Origin: Candidatus Symbiothrix sp.
GTDB taxonomy: Bacteria > Bacteroidota > Bacteroidia > Bacteroidales > Azobacteroidaceae
Reading direction: 5' to 3'
Assembly (NCBI GenBank): GCA_031270925.1
Contig: JAISWY010000084.1
Coordinates: 1 to 15,037, forward strand
DNA length: 15,037 bases
Shown here: positions 14,285 to 15,037 of the stretch, piece by piece
Position numbering within the stretch: the stretch's first letter is position 1
How the letters are laid out: each line of letters opens with the position of its first letter
Position numbers and translations under genes: made by a program
The notes under the pieces: model-generated
Database searches by the model: none
What the model saw: the letters and a program-made list of their open reading frames with translations, nothing else
Told to the model about the DNA's origin: nothing

Positions 14285-14292
14285 TAACTTTG
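14285..14292 (+). promoter_or_regulatory. -7 element of the ECF sigma gene
   Basis: TAACTTTG (then C) is an exact TAnnTTTG match, 11 nt before the ATG at 14304 and 25 nt after the GH3 stop, so the leader is very short. No good TTTG stands at the -33 distance. It suggests that this gene can be transcribed separately from the GH3 cluster by the housekeeping sigma. Confidence 0.6.
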
Positions 14293-14303
14293 CAGACGGA
14301 AGC

Positions 14304-14852
14304 ATGGAAGAAAATCGCGACGACATACTGCTGTTGAATCTTATCCGCGTGGGCGACCAATTGGCGTTCAAGCACTTGTTTGAAACCTATTTTACCTCGT
14401 TGTGTCGTTTTATGTACGTGTATATCAATGAAAAGCCGGTTGTTGAAGAACTGGCTTTGGATATTTTCATGTATGTTTGGGAAAACCGAGAAACGCTTCG
14501 GATACGCATTTCCTTCAAAGCCTATTTGTTTCAAGCCGCCCGCAATAAATGCTTGAATGAGTTGCGGAAAGAAAAACACATCATCTCCTTAGACGAACTG
14601 GCAACGGATATAGCCGATACCGGTATTATGAGTTTGGAAAGCGACGAGCTATACCGTTTCGTCGAAGAAGCGGTTTGCGCCCTTCCCGAAAAGTGCCGGA
14701 CGGTTTTTCAGTTGAGCCGGAACGAAAACCTTTCCAATCAGGAAATCGCCAGCCGGTTGAATATCTCCGTTAAAACCGTGGAAGGGCAGATTACCAAGGC
14801 CTTGAAGAGAATTAAGGTGTTTTTGGGGGATAGTTATTATTATTTGTGGTAA
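14304..14852 (+). CDS. ECF-type RNA polymerase sigma factor (Bacteroides expansion family)
   Basis: A 182-residue sigma-70 of the extracytoplasmic-function class, made only of regions 2 and 4. Region 2 covers about 20-90 (DQLAFKHLFETYFTSLCRFMY, VVEELALDIFMYVWENRE, FKAYLFQAARNKCLNEL). Region 4 covers about 118-172 (ALPEKCRTVFQLSRNENLSN, then the helix-turn-helix QEIASRLNISVKTVEGQITKALKRIK). It has the length and motifs of the Bacteroides family that usually pairs with a FecR-type anti-sigma and a SusC/TonB transducer to switch on glycan-uptake loci. Neither partner is visible; an IS30 remnant begins right after the stop. It lies next to the GH3 cluster, so it may regulate it, but this is inference from position only. 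Confidence 0.93.
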   Translation: MEENRDDILLLNLIRVGDQLAFKHLFETYFTSLCRFMYVYINEKPVVEELALDIFMYVWENRETLRIRISFKAYLFQAARNKCLNELRKEKHIISLDELATDIADTGIMSLESDELYRFVEEAVCALPEKCRTVFQLSRNENLSNQEIASRLNISVKTVEGQITKALKRIKVFLGDSYYYLW

Positions 14853-14859
14853 ATTGTAA

Positions 14860-15037
14860 TTTCAACTAACAAATGCAACATGGGAAAAGGGACTTATTGA
14901 AAACACAAAAAAACTTATTAGGCAGTATATACCTAAAAAACAAGATTTTAAGAACTTTAGCGACGGCGATATTAAACTTTTTCAATCCAAAATTAACAGA
15001 AGACCAAGAAAATTACTTAACTTTGAATCGCCTAAAG
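14860..15037 (+). pseudogene. IS30-family transposase, 5'-truncated C-terminal part, runs off the window
   Basis: The frame opens after a stop at 14857-14859 and reads TWEKGLIENTKKLIRQYIPK and, further on, DIKLFQSKINRRPRKLLNFESPK, to the window end. This matches the C-terminal block of IS30 transposases (WERGxNENxNGLIRxYxPK, then LNxRPRKxLxxxTP), which carries the last catalytic glutamate of the DDE triad. The N-terminal helix-turn-helix and the first two acidic residues are missing: homology begins about 25 nt after the ECF sigma stop, with no start codon in frame before it. The remaining 3' end lies outside the window, so presence of the right inverted repeat cannot be judged. Confidence 0.75.

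Overview
The window looks like a chromosomal segment of a Bacteroidales-type Bacteroidota. The evidence is a 286-residue primary sigma factor of the Bacteroides RpoD type (no region 1.1), several promoters matching TAnnTTTG (with a TTTG about 20 nt upstream in the clearest case), genes without strong Shine-Dalgarno sequences, a tRNA gene without encoded CCA, C-terminal tails of the type IX secretion (T9SS) kind, and a Bacteroides-type ECF sigma factor. The T9SS tails point to a T9SS-bearing lineage (Porphyromonadaceae/Dysgonomonadaceae/Marinilabiliales-like) rather than Bacteroides itself; that placement is inference.

Layout. 1-1030: the end of an AlbA_2 (Schlafen-type) ATP-binding regulator that appears to have lost its ATPase domain by internal deletion. 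Its out-of-frame tail, a decayed short-repeat tract and another coding-like relic follow. 1004-1163 (minus): a tRNA-Pro(GGG) gene with a strong terminator and an excellent promoter. 1327-3797 (plus): an HtrA/DegQ-type periplasmic protease and rpoD, separated by a terminator that overlaps the rpoD promoter. 3880-4506 (minus): an exported, probably beta-barrel protein of unknown role. It is transcribed divergently from the housekeeping cluster gcvH-purE-ispG (4581-6831) through closely packed back-to-back promoters. Between purE and ispG lies a 40-codon N-terminal fragment of a DNA adenine/cytosine-N4 methyltransferase. IspG is unusually short for this phylum.

6910-14259 (plus) is a glycan-degradation cluster: a GH3 beta-glycosidase with a signal peptide but no T9SS tail; a 203-bp palindromic, MITE-like insertion; a non-catalytic exported protein with two CBM6-like and two discoidin-like domains plus a T9SS tail; and a second GH3 enzyme with an inserted PA14 domain and a T9SS tail. 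A plausible reading (inference) is that the binding protein and the second GH3 act at the cell surface or outside, and the first GH3 finishes the products in the periplasm. A small ECF sigma factor follows from its own promoter (14304-14852). Where its anti-sigma gene would usually lie, the sequence runs into the C-terminal part of an IS30-type transposase lacking its 5' half, which continues past the window edge.

The recurring theme is genome decay and repeats: three broken genes (AlbA_2, methyltransferase, IS30 transposase), a MITE-like palindrome directly upstream of a gene, and a GTAGAGAC palindrome inserted in frame in a GH3 coding sequence. I do not see a clearly new multi-gene defence or mobile system; the most interesting candidates are the compact IspG, the split-localisation GH3/glycan-binding locus and the in-gene palindrome.
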